The notes under the pieces are model-generated. The model was not told where the DNA came from and searched no databases. It worked only from the letters and a program-made list of their open reading frames with translations. Positions 32,335-33,208 of a stretch of DNA of 33,208 nucleotides are shown here, piece after piece (the stretch's first letter is position 1; every line of letters starts with the position of its first letter). The stretch is from Candidatus Dormiibacterota bacterium (GTDB taxonomy: Bacteria; Chloroflexota; Dormibacteria; Aeolococcales; Aeolococcaceae), in contig DASXNK010000090.1 in the NCBI GenBank assembly GCA_036495095.1, forward strand, positions 1 to 33,208, read 5' to 3'. The position numbers were made by a program, and so were the translations under genes.

Positions 32335-33208
32335 TCAAGCCGCTGTCTCGACCAGGGTCGGCCAGGCGACGTCTTCGGAGTAGAGGGTCCGGTGAGTCAG
32401 GCATCCGTGGAGGATGCCGACGAAGCGGTTGGCGAGGGCTCGGAGTGCCTGGTGGTGGGTGTTGCCGCGCTGTCGGTGAAGGTCGTAGAAGCGTCGGGCG
32501 CCTGGGGAGCGGGTCAGCGACGAGAACGCCCAGAGGTAGAGCGGGTCCGCGAGCCTTCGGTTGCGGGCCACGCGTGCCAGAACGACCAACCTGGTCCCTG
32601 ATGCCCTGGTGATCGGCGCCATGCCTGCGTAGCAGCGTCTCGCCCTGGCATCCTGGTAGCGGGTTCGGTCGTCGCCGAACTCGCCCAGGACCCGGGCGCC
32701 GAGGACCACACCTAGTCCGGGCAGACTGCGAAGGATCTCGGCGTCCGGGTGTATCTCAAAAGCCTCGGCCAGCTCCGCCTCGAGCGTGGCGATTTCAGCG
32801 TTGAGCTGGGCAAGGATCCGCACGGTCGCCCGCACGGTCTTGGCGTACGCTCGGGCCAGTTCCAGGGGCGGGTGGAGCTGCGGCGAGCGCAGCGCCTCCT
32901 GGATCTCGGCGGCGCGGGTATCGAGGTTGCGCTGACGTCCGGCACGCTCCAGGGTGGCCCGGACCCTGCTGAGCGACAGCGTCTTGCCCTCCGCCGGTGT
33001 CGGAGCGCGTTCGAGCAGGGCCACGGCGTCCCTGCCGGCAAGGTCGGTTCCGAAGGCCTCGAGGGCTGCCGGATAGAACTCGCGCAGCGTGCTGCGGAGT
33101 TGGTTGACCGAGCGCTGCCGGCTCCAGATCAATGTCTGGTGAGCCCGAGCGAGGATCTTGATCACCTCGGCGAGCTCGCTGTCCCCAGCCACCGGCCGGT
33201 GGTTGTGG
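32335..33208 (-). mobile_element. IS110-family transposase, partial (cut by window edge)
   Basis: About 290 residues are visible, with no stop codon up to the window edge; the in-frame GTG at 33192 is internal. The visible part has the central helical region (HQTLIWSRQRSVNQLRS) and the C-terminal transposase_20 domain (LRSLPGLGVVLGARVLGEF, then YAGMAPITRASG). The N-terminal DEDD RuvC-like catalytic domain must lie beyond 33208. IS110 elements usually lack terminal inverted repeats, and none is obvious between 32309 and 32334. Members use a bridge RNA from the element's non-coding end, which is not clearly visible here. Confidence 0.92.

Noticed and set aside
33190-33192. GTG at 33192 as transposase start
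   Set aside because: The frame stays open to the window edge and the IS110 catalytic N-terminal domain would be missing.

Overview
The window is a very GC-rich (roughly 70% or more), gene-dense bacterial chromosome segment with short intergenic gaps, many GTG starts and frequent 1-4 base start/stop overlaps. Several genes have a -10-like hexamer only 6-7 bases before the start codon, which suggests leaderless transcripts. A cofactor-type [NiFe]-hydrogenase small subunit of the 'actinobacterial' (group 1h) type, a DUF1003 protein and an actinobacterial-style MIP channel point to a high-GC soil lineage such as Dormibacterota, another Chloroflexota-related group or Actinomycetota. This is an inference; there is no rRNA or tRNA to settle it.

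Left part (1-7200): a membrane-anchored HtrA-type protease, the ribosome-associated GTPase TypA, then a minus-strand group (cupin, DUF1003 protein; class II aldolase coupled to pterin carbinolamine dehydratase), an alkylglycerone-phosphate-synthase-like flavoprotein and a 5'-truncated serine protease relic. From 7200 to 11100: an Rrf2 regulator with a clear promoter and overlapping palindromic operator, coupled to an SDR-type protein; a secreted protein that may be an alpha-toroid glycosidase; and a MIP channel with an altered NPA motif.

NAD salvage block (11100-14500, minus strand): an NrtR-type Nudix/winged-helix regulator, a lipoprotein, nicotinate phosphoribosyltransferase (pncB) and nicotinamidase (pncA), with a similar 19-bp element before nrtR and pncB. 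An AlkA-like DNA glycosylase diverges from nrtR. Envelope block (15400-19400): a beta-propeller lipoprotein, an MBOAT acyltransferase and an SGNH-fold membrane protein, the usual pair for acetylating an exported polysaccharide.

Signalling block (19400-25800): an orphan group 1h-like hydrogenase small subunit whose stop codon overlaps the GTG start of a PAS-GAF-PAS-GGDEF-EAL protein with intact cyclase and phosphodiesterase motifs; no large subunit is present. Next come a Ser-Asp repeat surface protein with a sortase-like C terminus, a palindrome-rich spacer and a pseudo-receiver/degenerate GGDEF protein. A GH13 glucosidase, threonine ammonia-lyase, a small coiled-coil protein and a receiver-only protein follow. 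On the minus strand near 30.3 kb is a strong match to a cyclic di-GMP-I riboswitch, preceding two unknown small genes.

Right end: an orphan PntAa transhydrogenase subunit, two small membrane proteins (one LapA-like) on either side of an AT-rich divergent promoter region, and an IS110-family transposase cut by the window edge. The most interesting content is the cyclic di-GMP theme: a cyclase/phosphodiesterase coupled to a hydrogenase small subunit, plus a riboswitch controlling proteins of unknown function.
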